Assembly: GCF_003019255.1 (NCBI RefSeq)
Contig: NZ_CP027846.1
Coordinates: 434,001 to 498,000, forward strand
Reading direction: 5' to 3'
From: Staphylococcus kloosii
GTDB lineage: Bacteria > Bacillota > Bacilli > Staphylococcales > Staphylococcaceae
Length of the DNA: 64,000 nucleotides
Both the position numbers and the translations under genes were made by a program. Positions 43,315-51,270 of this stretch are shown here, piece by piece. The notes under the pieces are model-generated. The model searched no databases. It was not told where the DNA came from and saw nothing but the letters and a program-made list of their open reading frames with translations. Numbering within the stretch: position 1 is the first letter of the stretch; the number at the start of each line of letters is the position of its first letter.

Positions 43315-44829
43315 ATGAAAAAAGTATTACTCACTGGTGCCACGGGCTATATTGGTGGTCATCTTAAAGCAAAATTAAAGCAGAACTATGAAGTTATTGC
43401 AGTTTCTAGAAATATTGATAATAAGACTCAAGAAACGAATGTTACTTGGCGGGCTGCAGATATGTTTGACTTAGAAGAAACTAAAGAAGTAATGCAAGAT
43501 GTTGATACAGCAGTTTATTTAGTACATTCAATGATGCCTAATGCTAAATTAACGCAAGCTAATTTTGAAGATATGGATGCTTTATTAGCAGATAACTTTG
43601 CTAAAGCCGCAAAGGCTAATGGTGTGAAGCACATCGTATTTATGAGTGGGTTGATACCAGATACAGATGAGTTGTCGCCACACCTTAGAAGTCGTTTAGA
43701 ATGCGAGCGTATATTAGGATCTTATGGTATTCCAGTAAGTACACTACGCGCTGGGTTAATCATTGGCTCTAAGGGAAGTTCTTATCCTATCTTAAAAAAA
43801 CTTGTTGAACGTTTGCCAATGTTAGTGTTACCAAGTTGGGCATATAATACGACGCTACCAGTAGCTATCGATGATGTTATCAATGGTTTAGAGCGCATAG
43901 TTGACCGTAATCCTAGCAACAACGAGTCTATTGATATTGGTGGTCCAGAACATATGACTTATAAAGATTTATTTAGTCATACTGCAAATGTGCTAGATAA
44001 AAACTTGCCAATGTTGGATTTACCAATTATTCCGATTTGGCTTAGTAAATACTGGGTGAAACTGATTTCTGGCGTACCTAAAGAAATGGTTTATCCCTTA
44101 ATGGATAGCCTCATTCATGATATGACGCGAGACCAAGATAAGACGGTCGAAGGTATTTCTATAGGAAAAATTGACTACGAAAGCAGTGTAGAACGTGCAT
44201 TAGAAGAAGAACAGTCAATGCAGCCTAAATCTAAAGGCAAGAACAATTCAAAACAAGGAATGACAATTAAAGACGTACGAGCAATTACACGAATATCTAT
44301 ACCTGAAGGCTTCACGATGGATGACGTAGCAAACACTTATGGTAACTTCCTAAATAAAATAACCTTCAATATGGTTGAAAGTGCCATCGACGAAAATTAT
44401 TTCGCAATTAAGTTGCTATGGCTAGATAAACTCTTGTTATTACTAGAAAAAGATCATAAGGCATCAGATGACGACCGAGTAGTTTATCAAATTGTAGGTG
44501 GTGAGTTAGCTCATGCCGAGGATGGTGGAAGTGCTACTTTAGAGTTCCGTAGAATTATTAATTCGGCGCAAGGCTTGGTTGCATTACAAGAATATCAACC
44601 GACATTACCTTGGATTGTTTATAAATTTACCCAAGCTAAATTACACAAAACCGTAATGAATTTATTTACTTTGAAAATGAAAAAGTTAGCACATAAGAAA
44701 AATGCTTCAAATAATAAGATGACTAAAGCGACTAGTATTACTGTATTAGGTTTTTTAGGCATAGTAGCCGCGAAAAAAGTCAAATCATATTTAGCGAAAC
44801 ATAACAATATGTCTAATGCAGAATTATAA
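43315..44829 (+). CDS. Atypical SDR NAD(P)-binding protein with a C-terminal membrane tail
   Basis: The protein has 504 residues. The N-terminal 250 form an extended/atypical SDR Rossmann fold (VLLTGATGYIGGHLKAKL, then VYLVHSM and STLRAGLIIG). This is followed by a long C-terminal domain (about 320-460, DUF2867-like, with GGELAHAEDGGSATLEF). A final hydrophobic segment with VKSYLAKHNNMSNAEL ends the protein. The substrate is unknown. The same last 16 residues recur in the free peptide encoded next, so the tail may be a docking or anchoring element. It opens the run of genes that includes TspO and crtO-crtP-crtQ. Confidence 0.78.
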   Translation: MKKVLLTGATGYIGGHLKAKLKQNYEVIAVSRNIDNKTQETNVTWRAADMFDLEETKEVMQDVDTAVYLVHSMMPNAKLTQANFEDMDALLADNFAKAAKANGVKHIVFMSGLIPDTDELSPHLRSRLECERILGSYGIPVSTLRAGLIIGSKGSSYPILKKLVERLPMLVLPSWAYNTTLPVAIDDVINGLERIVDRNPSNNESIDIGGPEHMTYKDLFSHTANVLDKNLPMLDLPIIPIWLSKYWVKLISGVPKEMVYPLMDSLIHDMTRDQDKTVEGISIGKIDYESSVERALEEEQSMQPKSKGKNNSKQGMTIKDVRAITRISIPEGFTMDDVANTYGNFLNKITFNMVESAIDENYFAIKLLWLDKLLLLLEKDHKASDDDRVVYQIVGGELAHAEDGGSATLEFRRIINSAQGLVALQEYQPTLPWIVYKFTQAKLHKTVMNLFTLKMKKLAHKKNASNNKMTKATSITVLGFLGIVAAKKVKSYLAKHNNMSNAEL

Positions 44830-44842
44830 AAGGAGAATGTAT

Positions 44843-44974
44843 ATGAATAACTTAAAACTAATTTTAATAGCAGTAGGGGCAGTAGTTGTAGTAGGAACTT
44901 TAGGAGTAATAGGATTTAAACAACTAAAATCATGTTTAGCGAAAAATAATAATATGTCTAACGCTGAACTATAG
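44843..44974 (+). CDS. 43-aa membrane peptide duplicating the tail of the preceding SDR protein
   Basis: The ORF starts at ATG 44843, 7 bases after AAGGAG, and ends with TAG at 44974. It has an N-terminal membrane helix (KLILIAVGAVVVVGTLGVIG) followed by KQLKSCLAKNNNMSNAEL. The preceding protein ends KKVKSYLAKHNNMSNAEL, preceded by a helix TVLGFLGIVAA. The peptide is thus a copy of the membrane-tail module with its own start. It lies between the SDR and tspO genes with short spacers, so it belongs to the same transcript. Function is unknown. Confidence 0.75.
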   Translation: MNNLKLILIAVGAVVVVGTLGVIGFKQLKSCLAKNNNMSNAEL

Positions 44975-44986
44975 AGGTGTATTGTA

Positions 44987-45469
44987 ATGAAATATATTAA
45001 ATTAGTGGTCGAAGCTCTATTGCCGTTTATAGGAGGCAACTTAATAGGTAAATACGCAGTGAAAAATGCTCGCAAAGATTATCGGCAAAATGTTAAACCG
45101 CCACTATCTCCACCGGGGTACATTTTTCCAATTGTTTGGCCAGTCTTATATGTAAGTATGGGCGTAGCGTTTGTAACTGCTAAAAATAAAAAGAATAGTA
45201 AAGTGATTAACAGCTTGCATTACAGTCAATTAGGATTGAACTTCTTATGGTCGTTACTTTACTTCAGATATAAATTGCGTGGCGCGGCTGTAGTTGAAAG
45301 TTTTGTCTTATTTACTGCTGTTACATCTACAACTGCAACTTATTTTCAAACTAATAAAACCAGTGGTAGCTTGATGGTACCTTATGTTGCTTGGTCTGGT
45401 TATGCCAGCTATTTAGCTACGGGTAACTGGTTGTTAAACAAAGATAAAGCACATTATACGAATAACTAA
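44987..45469 (+). CDS. TspO/MBR family membrane protein
   Basis: The protein has 160 residues and five membrane helices. Family hallmarks are PPLSPPGYIFPIVWPVLYVSMGVA (helix 1-2), LNFLWSLLYF (helix 3) and VPYVAWSGYASYLATGNWLLN (helix 5). TspO proteins bind tetrapyrroles and can take part in stress responses; in some photosynthetic bacteria TspO affects carotenoid gene expression. Its position before crtO is suggestive of a link with pigment or oxidative stress. GAGGTG lies 8 bases before the ATG. Confidence 0.85.
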   Translation: MKYIKLVVEALLPFIGGNLIGKYAVKNARKDYRQNVKPPLSPPGYIFPIVWPVLYVSMGVAFVTAKNKKNSKVINSLHYSQLGLNFLWSLLYFRYKLRGAAVVESFVLFTAVTSTTATYFQTNKTSGSLMVPYVAWSGYASYLATGNWLLNKDKAHYTNN

Positions 45470-45482
45470 TTGAGGTGACATC

Positions 45483-45941
45483 ATGAAAAAAGCAGCTTTG
45501 TATTGCACGCTCTTTTGGCTTACCGTCCATATGTCTGTATCGATATTAGGGACATTTATACCCAATAATTTTTTCGTTAAAAACAAACGTTTTTTTAACT
45601 CACATCAATGGGAACGTGAAGGACAATTTTGGCAACAATATTTTAAGGTGAAGAAATGGAAGGATTATTTACCTGACGGTAGTAAAATCAATCCTAAAAT
45701 TAGAAGCAAAAAACAACTAGCCAAATTCGACGATAAGACAAAAGTTAAACAATTTATTATTGAAACGCGTAGAGCGGAGCTTATTCATGTTTTATGTATT
45801 CTTCCAGGCTTTGTTTTTTATAAACAGCGCCCGCTAATAAAATATATAAATATAGTTTATCCGTTTGTAGCAAATGCACCATTTATTATTGCACAACGCT
45901 ACAATAGACCAAAGTTTGAGCGTTTTTATAATAAATTATAA
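45483..45941 (+). CDS. crtO: Glycosyl-4,4'-diaponeurosporenoate acyltransferase CrtO
   Basis: The protein has 152 residues and two N-terminal and two C-terminal hydrophobic segments. FFNSHQWEREGQFWQQYFKVKKWKDYLPDG and ETRRAELIHVL correspond to the CrtO family, which adds a fatty acyl chain to the glucosyl carotenoid in the last step of staphyloxanthin synthesis. GAGGTGAC precedes the ATG. The gene starts 14 bases after tspO and ends 18 bases before crtP. Confidence 0.87.
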   Translation: MKKAALYCTLFWLTVHMSVSILGTFIPNNFFVKNKRFFNSHQWEREGQFWQQYFKVKKWKDYLPDGSKINPKIRSKKQLAKFDDKTKVKQFIIETRRAELIHVLCILPGFVFYKQRPLIKYINIVYPFVANAPFIIAQRYNRPKFERFYNKL

Positions 45942-45959
45942 TTTAAAGGAGGTGAGGTA

Positions 45960-47447
45960 ATGATCAACCGTCGTGTAGTAGTTATTGGTGGCGGCTTAGG
46001 AGGTATAAGCGCTGCGATTAGAATGGCACAAGAAGGTTATGAAGTAGATCTTTACGAGCAAAACAAACATATTGGTGGCAAGGTTAATCGACTTGAAACA
46101 GAGGGATTTGGCTTTGATTTAGGTCCATCTATTTTAACGATGCCACGAGTATTCGAAAAACTATTTAAGTATAGTGAGAAACAACTCGTAGATTATGTAG
46201 AAATACAACGGTTAGATTTACAAATTCGTAATTTTTATCCCGATGAAACTGTGATAGATTTGTTTGACTCTGTAGGCTCGACAATAAGCAATAATACGAC
46301 GTTAGATGAGCAAGATCGCCAAGAGTTAAATCAATTTTATGATTACGCGCAAAAAATTCTTCGAGTAACTGAAAAAGGATATTTTGCTAAGGGTTTAGAT
46401 ACTATTCCTGAATTAATTAAGTTTCACGGGCCGGTTAAAGCATTAAAGGAATTTGATTACTTTTCAACGATGCAACAAGCAATTAATAAACGTGTGAGCA
46501 GTCCTTATTTAAGACAGATGCTGGGCTATTTTATTAAATACGTTGGTTCATCTGCATATGATGCGCCGGCAGTTCTAACGTTATTGCCTCAAATGCAACA
46601 GGAACAAGGATTATGGTATGTCAAAGGTGGTATTCACAAATTGGCTGAAGCTTTACACAAATTAGCTGAAGAAGAAGGCGTGAATATTTATTTAAACCAA
46701 AAAATAAAACATCTTGCGCATAGTCATAATCAAATTAGTTCAATTGTATTAGAAGATGGCCATATCGTGAAGGCCGATTATTTCATCTCAAATATGGAAG
46801 TTATTCCATTATACCGAGACTTATTGCATTTCGACCAAGCGCAGATAGCTAAACTGGAACATAAATTTGAACCAGCAAGTTCTGGCTATGTTATGCACTT
46901 AGGTGTAAATAAACAATATCCAGAACTAAAACATCATAATTTTTTCTTCTCTAACGACGCTGAAATAAATTACGATGAGGTATTTAGAGAATATCAGCTT
47001 CCATCAGATCCCACGATTTACGTTGTAAATGTAAATAAAACCGATGAAAGTCAAGTGCCTGCTAATTGTGAAAATATAAAAGTATTACCACATATTCCAT
47101 ATATACAAGACGAACCATTTTCAGTAGAGCAATACGCACTATTTCGAGAACGCATTTTAGAAAAGCTTGAAAACATGGGCTTAGATAATTTGAGAGAACA
47201 TATTATATATGAAGATATATGGACACCTCATGATATTGAAAATACGTATAATTCGAATAAGGGTGCGATATATGGCGTGGTATCCGATAAAAGGAAAAAT
47301 CATGGATTTAAATTTCCTAAACATAGTCAATATTATAAGAATTTATATTTTGTTGGTGGTTCAGTCAATCCAGGCCCAGGTATGCCAATGGTAACGCTTA
47401 GTGGTATGCAAGTGGCGGATAAAATACTAAAAGCCAATAGAAAGTAG
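45960..47447 (+). CDS. crtP: 4,4'-Diaponeurosporene oxygenase CrtP
   Basis: The protein has 495 residues. The FAD motif is VVIGGGLGGISAAIRMAQ, then KHIGGKVNRLETEGFGFDLG, and the end is VGGSVNPGPGMPMVTLSG. It aligns by eye to S. aureus CrtP (EFEPASSGYVMHLGV and IKVLPHIPYIQDEPF segments). It oxidises the terminal methyl group of 4,4'-diaponeurosporene towards the acid or aldehyde. AAAGGAGGTGAGG precedes the ATG. Two more crt genes follow. Confidence 0.9.
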   Translation: MINRRVVVIGGGLGGISAAIRMAQEGYEVDLYEQNKHIGGKVNRLETEGFGFDLGPSILTMPRVFEKLFKYSEKQLVDYVEIQRLDLQIRNFYPDETVIDLFDSVGSTISNNTTLDEQDRQELNQFYDYAQKILRVTEKGYFAKGLDTIPELIKFHGPVKALKEFDYFSTMQQAINKRVSSPYLRQMLGYFIKYVGSSAYDAPAVLTLLPQMQQEQGLWYVKGGIHKLAEALHKLAEEEGVNIYLNQKIKHLAHSHNQISSIVLEDGHIVKADYFISNMEVIPLYRDLLHFDQAQIAKLEHKFEPASSGYVMHLGVNKQYPELKHHNFFFSNDAEINYDEVFREYQLPSDPTIYVVNVNKTDESQVPANCENIKVLPHIPYIQDEPFSVEQYALFRERILEKLENMGLDNLREHIIYEDIWTPHDIENTYNSNKGAIYGVVSDKRKNHGFKFPKHSQYYKNLYFVGGSVNPGPGMPMVTLSGMQVADKILKANRK

Positions 47448-47454
47448 TGATGAA

Positions 47455-48573
47455 ATGGTAACTTCTATTATTATTTGCATTTTAATCATTCTATTACTTT
47501 GCGCAATGCTTAGTGGTTTCTTAATGTTTCGCTACAGACGTCGTATTAAGTTTGAACATAATCCTGCTGATTTTTATGAAGCAACCGTCATTATTCCAGC
47601 ACGTAATGAGGCAAATAATTTACCCCAATTACTCACTTCTTTAAATAAATATGAAGGCTTAGAAATTATCGTAATGGATGACCAATCCACAGATAATACT
47701 AAAGATATTGCTAAAAGTTATGGCGTAAAGGTATACGATGTGCCTGAAAATAAGGGGTGGTCGGGTAAATCCTATGCTTGTTGGGAAGGTGCTAAAAAAG
47801 CACAGCACTCTTTATTATTATTTTTAGATGCAGACGTGCGCTTAGCACAACGCTATAGTATTGAATATATTTTCCATCAATATAAGCATCAAAATTATAG
47901 AGGATTACTTACTATTCAACCTTATCATCGTATTAGTAAATTATACGAAAACTTTTCGGCTATCTTTAATCTAATGACAGTAATTGGCTTAAATGTGTTT
48001 TCATACAATGCAACAGTGGATGATAAAAAAGGGGCTTTTGGTCCTATTTTATGTACTAATAAAGCAGATTACGTTAAAACTAAAGGACATTATAATGCAC
48101 GTCATTCAATTATCGAGGGGGTTGCTATAAGTAAGGCATACAATAATATGCACTTACCTGTTGAATTGTTTGAGGGCGTTGGAGTAGCAGATTTTCGAAT
48201 GTATCCTAATGGGCTGAGTGAACTTATAGGTGGGTGGTCTAAGCATATTGCTGCTGGATCAAGTATTACAAAAAAATCTGTAATACGACTTATATTAACT
48301 TGGCTAAGCGGTTCCTTTTTAAGTTTAATAATTCTTATATTAGCTATGACTTTTAATATTGGACAAATCCTTTTTTGCGTAGCGCTATACACAATATATA
48401 GTTTGCAATTTACATTCTTCATGCGAAGAATTGGTAACTTTAATGTATTAGTGCTGTTTTTATTTCATCCTATCTTATTTCTATTCTTTATAGTGATATT
48501 TGCCAAATCATGGATTGATATTAATTTATTAAAAACAGTGAAATGGAAAGGCAGAAAGATTAAAACTAAATAA
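47455..48573 (+). CDS. crtQ: 4,4'-Diaponeurosporenoate glycosyltransferase CrtQ (GT2)
   Basis: The protein has 372 residues. It has an N-terminal membrane helix, a GT-A domain with ATVIIPARNEANNLPQLL, VMDDQSTDNT and LFLDADVR, and three to four C-terminal membrane helices. GAFGPILCTNKADY and HNPADFYEATVI also fit CrtQ. It transfers glucose from UDP-glucose to diaponeurosporenoate. It starts 7 bases after crtP. In S. aureus crtM would come next, but here a short noncoding gap follows. UDP-glucose can be supplied by GalU at 29.8 kb. Confidence 0.88.
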   Translation: MVTSIIICILIILLLCAMLSGFLMFRYRRRIKFEHNPADFYEATVIIPARNEANNLPQLLTSLNKYEGLEIIVMDDQSTDNTKDIAKSYGVKVYDVPENKGWSGKSYACWEGAKKAQHSLLLFLDADVRLAQRYSIEYIFHQYKHQNYRGLLTIQPYHRISKLYENFSAIFNLMTVIGLNVFSYNATVDDKKGAFGPILCTNKADYVKTKGHYNARHSIIEGVAISKAYNNMHLPVELFEGVGVADFRMYPNGLSELIGGWSKHIAAGSSITKKSVIRLILTWLSGSFLSLIILILAMTFNIGQILFCVALYTIYSLQFTFFMRRIGNFNVLVLFLFHPILFLFFIVIFAKSWIDINLLKTVKWKGRKIKTK

Positions 48574-48674
48574 ATGATTTAACAAATAGCTTAAATTGTA
48601 AAGAAAATAAGCAACATTAGCGTAGTTTTATAACGACTACAATAAACATAATAATTATAGTAAGGATGATAAAG
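48574..48674. other. crtQ-crtN gap where crtM is expected but absent
   Basis: S. aureus has the order crtO-crtP-crtQ-crtM-crtN. Here only 101 AT-rich bases lie between crtQ and crtN. They contain an inverted repeat GTAGT...ACTAC (about 48622-48642) and no trace of a dehydrosqualene synthase reading frame in any frame. The crtN ribosome binding site AAGGATG is at the end of the gap. Confidence 0.7.
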
Positions 48675-50174
48675 TTGAATATTGGAATTATAGGCGCAGG
48701 TGTAACGGGTTTAGCAGCAGCGGCAAGATTGTCCGCACAAGGTCATGATGTCGTGTTGTATGAAAAAAATGAACAAGTTGGCGGAAGAATGAGTCAATTT
48801 CAAAGTAAAGGCTACACTTTTGATATGGGGCCTACAATCGTAATGATGCCTGAAATATACCGAGATGTTTTTAAATATGCACATAAAAGCATAGACGATT
48901 ATCTTGATATGAAGCAATTAGCACATATTTACGATGTTTACTTTAGTAAAGATGATAAAGTGACGGTACCTACGGATTTAGCTGAATTGCAGCATACTTT
49001 AGAAACGTTAGAACCAGGATCAACGCACGGATTTATGTCATTTTTAACTGACATCTATAAAAGATATGAAATTGCACGTAAACATTTTTTGGAACGTACA
49101 TTTAGAAAACCTTCAGATTTCTTTAACTTGCATACTTTATATCAAGGAATGCGCTTGAAGACGTTTAATAATGCCAGTGACTTAATCAGTGACTATGTAG
49201 ACAATGAAAAAATTCAGAAACTATTAGCGTTTCAAACTTTATACATTGGTATTGACCCTAAAAGAACGCCTTCGCTATATACTATGATACCGATGGTCGA
49301 AATGATGTTTGGTGTTCATTATATTAAAGGTGGAATGTATCAATATACTAAAGCGCTAGAACAACTCAATTATGATTTAGGTACGGAAATTATTACTGAA
49401 GCGCCTATCGATGAAATTATTATTGATTCTAGATATAAACGTGCCGAAGGGCTAAAGGTAAATGGCGACATTAAGAAATTTGATAAAATTTTATGTACCG
49501 CAGATTTTCCTTATGCGGCTCAAAATCTAATTTCAGAACCTAATGCTTTGAAAAATTATGGTTCGGAAAAAATAGAGAAAATGGATTACTCATGTTCTGC
49601 ATTTCTACTTTATATGGGTATAGATAAAGACTTATCTGAAGATATATTAATTCATAACGTTATTTTTTCTGAAGGATTTGATCAAAACATAGAAGAGATT
49701 TTCAAAGGGAAAATGCCAGAAGATCCATCTATTTATGTGTATGCGCCTAGTGTGATAGATCCATCATTAGCGCCAGAGGGTAAAACAGGTCTCTATATAT
49801 TAATGCCGATTTCCGAATTAAAAATAGGAGAAATGGATTGGTCTAACCCCGAGACAATTGAACATACTAAGCAATTAATTTACGACAAGCTTAGTACGAT
49901 TGATAGTTTAAAAGATGTACGAGAACATATTGAAACTGAAATTGCTTTTACACCGCAAGATTTTGAAACACGATATAATGCTAAGTTTGGCTCAGCATTT
50001 GGTTTGATGCCAACGTTGGCACAAAGTAATTATTACCGTCCGCCAAATGTGAGTTGGGATTATGATAACTTATACTTTGCAGGTGCGAGTGCCCACCCAG
50101 GTTCCGGCGTACCGATTGTATTAACAAGTGCGAAAATCACGGTAGAGGCTATGTTAGAAGATATTGAGCAGTAA
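48675..50174 (+). CDS. crtN: 4,4'-Diapophytoene (dehydrosqualene) desaturase CrtN
   Basis: The protein has 499 residues. It has the FAD motif IGIIGAGVTGLAAAARLSAQ, GGRMSQFQSKGYTFDMGPTI, PGSTHGFMSFLTDIYKRYE and the ending FAGASAHPGSGVPIVLTSAK. It is very close to S. aureus CrtN. It makes 4,4'-diaponeurosporene from dehydrosqualene. A TTG start at 48675, 6 bases after AAGGATG, is preferred to the ATG at 48666, which overlaps that site and adds three extra residues. It is followed by a dispersed repeat copy. Confidence 0.92.
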   Translation: MNIGIIGAGVTGLAAAARLSAQGHDVVLYEKNEQVGGRMSQFQSKGYTFDMGPTIVMMPEIYRDVFKYAHKSIDDYLDMKQLAHIYDVYFSKDDKVTVPTDLAELQHTLETLEPGSTHGFMSFLTDIYKRYEIARKHFLERTFRKPSDFFNLHTLYQGMRLKTFNNASDLISDYVDNEKIQKLLAFQTLYIGIDPKRTPSLYTMIPMVEMMFGVHYIKGGMYQYTKALEQLNYDLGTEIITEAPIDEIIIDSRYKRAEGLKVNGDIKKFDKILCTADFPYAAQNLISEPNALKNYGSEKIEKMDYSCSAFLLYMGIDKDLSEDILIHNVIFSEGFDQNIEEIFKGKMPEDPSIYVYAPSVIDPSLAPEGKTGLYILMPISELKIGEMDWSNPETIEHTKQLIYDKLSTIDSLKDVREHIETEIAFTPQDFETRYNAKFGSAFGLMPTLAQSNYYRPPNVSWDYDNLYFAGASAHPGSGVPIVLTSAKITVEAMLEDIEQ

Positions 50175-50338
50175 AAAGAGCAAGACTGAAATCTTATTTT
50201 TATAAATAGATTTTGTAGTCTCGCCCCGGTATGGATGACTCGCGTTGAAAAAAGCTTGAGATAAGCACATTTTCAATACGGTCATCTACTGCCGATATAA
50301 AAATAGAGTCTGGAGATAATTGTATCCCAGACTCTTCT
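50175..50338 (+). repeat. Dispersed structured intergenic repeat, copy 3
   Basis: This copy lies between crtN and a convergent gene. It has CAAGACTGAAATCTT...AGATTTTGTAGTCTCGCCCCGG, then GATGACTCGCGTTGAAA.../TTTTCAATACGGTCATC with inner GCTT/AAGC, then CTGCCGATATAAAAA. It ends in GAGTCTGG.../CCAGACTC (50306-50334). Confidence 0.78.
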
Positions 50339-50346
50339 CTTATATA

Positions 50347-50772
50347 TTAATCAAAATTGATTGTTTGTGGTGAATCTATCGTATCATCATTCATTATTTT
50401 AATTGAGTTTGGTGTCACTTTAAGTACACATAACTCTGGGTCATCTTTTGAATCGAAGAATGTTTTATCTTGTGTTTCCCATAGCCAATCAATAGTAGCT
50501 TGATCATTGATGACTTCGACTTGAGCGTCAATTTCTAAGAAACTACGATTGTTCGTATCATCATAACCAAGTAATATATGAGCGCGTGGGTTATCTTTAA
50601 ATTCGCTAACTTTTGTAGAATCAATATTTGTTTTCGTATATAAAGTTAAGTCATCATTGTAAAATACCATATAACGACTATTTGGAACGTTATTATGTGC
50701 TGTTGATAATACACCTATTCTAGAACTATTTAATATTTTTTCAACTTCAGTTAATACTTGTGCTTTATTCAT
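50347..50772 (-). CDS. Pyridoxamine 5'-phosphate oxidase-like stress flavoprotein
   Basis: The protein has 141 residues of the split-barrel flavin-binding fold: IGVLSTAHNNVPNSRYMVF, then TLYTKTNIDSTKV and NPRAHILLGYDD. The length and the acidic C-terminus fit the general stress protein 26-like group rather than the PdxH enzyme. Members bind FMN or heme-like cofactors and their activity is unsettled. GAGGTGA precedes the ATG. A SigB-type promoter 24 bases upstream suggests stress induction. Confidence 0.8.
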   Translation of the reverse strand: MNKAQVLTEVEKILNSSRIGVLSTAHNNVPNSRYMVFYNDDLTLYTKTNIDSTKVSEFKDNPRAHILLGYDDTNNRSFLEIDAQVEVINDQATIDWLWETQDKTFFDSKDDPELCVLKVTPNSIKIMNDDTIDSPQTINFD

Positions 50773-50795
50773 TATATATCACCTCATAATAATGT

Positions 50796-50820
50796 ATACC
50801 CGACATTAATAAGATGTAAC
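50796..50820 (-). promoter_or_regulatory. SigB-type promoter of the stress flavoprotein gene
   Basis: On the minus strand GTTACA, 13 bases, GGGTAT matches the general stress promoter (GTTTAA-N12-15-GGGTAT) with a perfect -10. The -10 ends 24 bases before the ATG at 50772. Confidence 0.65.
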
Positions 50821-50882
50821 AGTATAGTGTGAAATTTTGTTTTGGAAACAGTGTGGAAAAGTAAACATAAGGGGGTTCTGAT

Positions 50883-51254
50883 ATGAAAGAACGTGGTTAT
50901 ATAGAACGTTTATGGAGAGAAGAAAAATATCGTGTACTCGCACATAGTAAACAACATTATGACGAAATACGAGAGCTATTAAAGCAAGGCCCATCCTATA
51001 CAATGGTTAAAGATAAAATTGATGAAGCCTTAATAATAACGCCGACAATAGGATCTACAATCAATGCATTCGACCACATGTGGGGTTATTTTAAAAATAA
51101 AGCGACAGCAAATGAAAAAGAGCAATATTTAACATTGAAGCGGCAATTCCAAAATAAACAAATTGACGCATCGCTGATAAAACAGTTTTTAAAAGATATG
51201 GCAGAGGAATATGATGTGCAATATTTAATAAACAGCACAGCTTTATATAGATAG
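50883..51254 (+). CDS. YbgA-type DUF1722 protein
   Basis: The protein has 123 residues. The start LWREEKYRVLAHSKQHYDEI, the middle TINAFDHMWGYFKNKATANEK and the end EEYDVQYLINSTALYR fit the DUF1722 family. In many bacteria it is fused or adjacent to DUF523 or to photolyase genes. The function is not established, and a role beside the repair enzyme is likely from context. AAGGGGG precedes the ATG. Photolyase follows 16 bases later. Confidence 0.83.
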   Translation: MKERGYIERLWREEKYRVLAHSKQHYDEIRELLKQGPSYTMVKDKIDEALIITPTIGSTINAFDHMWGYFKNKATANEKEQYLTLKRQFQNKQIDASLIKQFLKDMAEEYDVQYLINSTALYR

Positions 51255-51270
51255 ACGAGGAGGATAAAAA

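Noticed and set aside
48574..48674. Frameshifted or truncated crtM between crtQ and crtN
   Set aside because: The gap is 101 bases long and translations of it show no part of a squalene/phytoene synthase, in particular no DxxxD motif.
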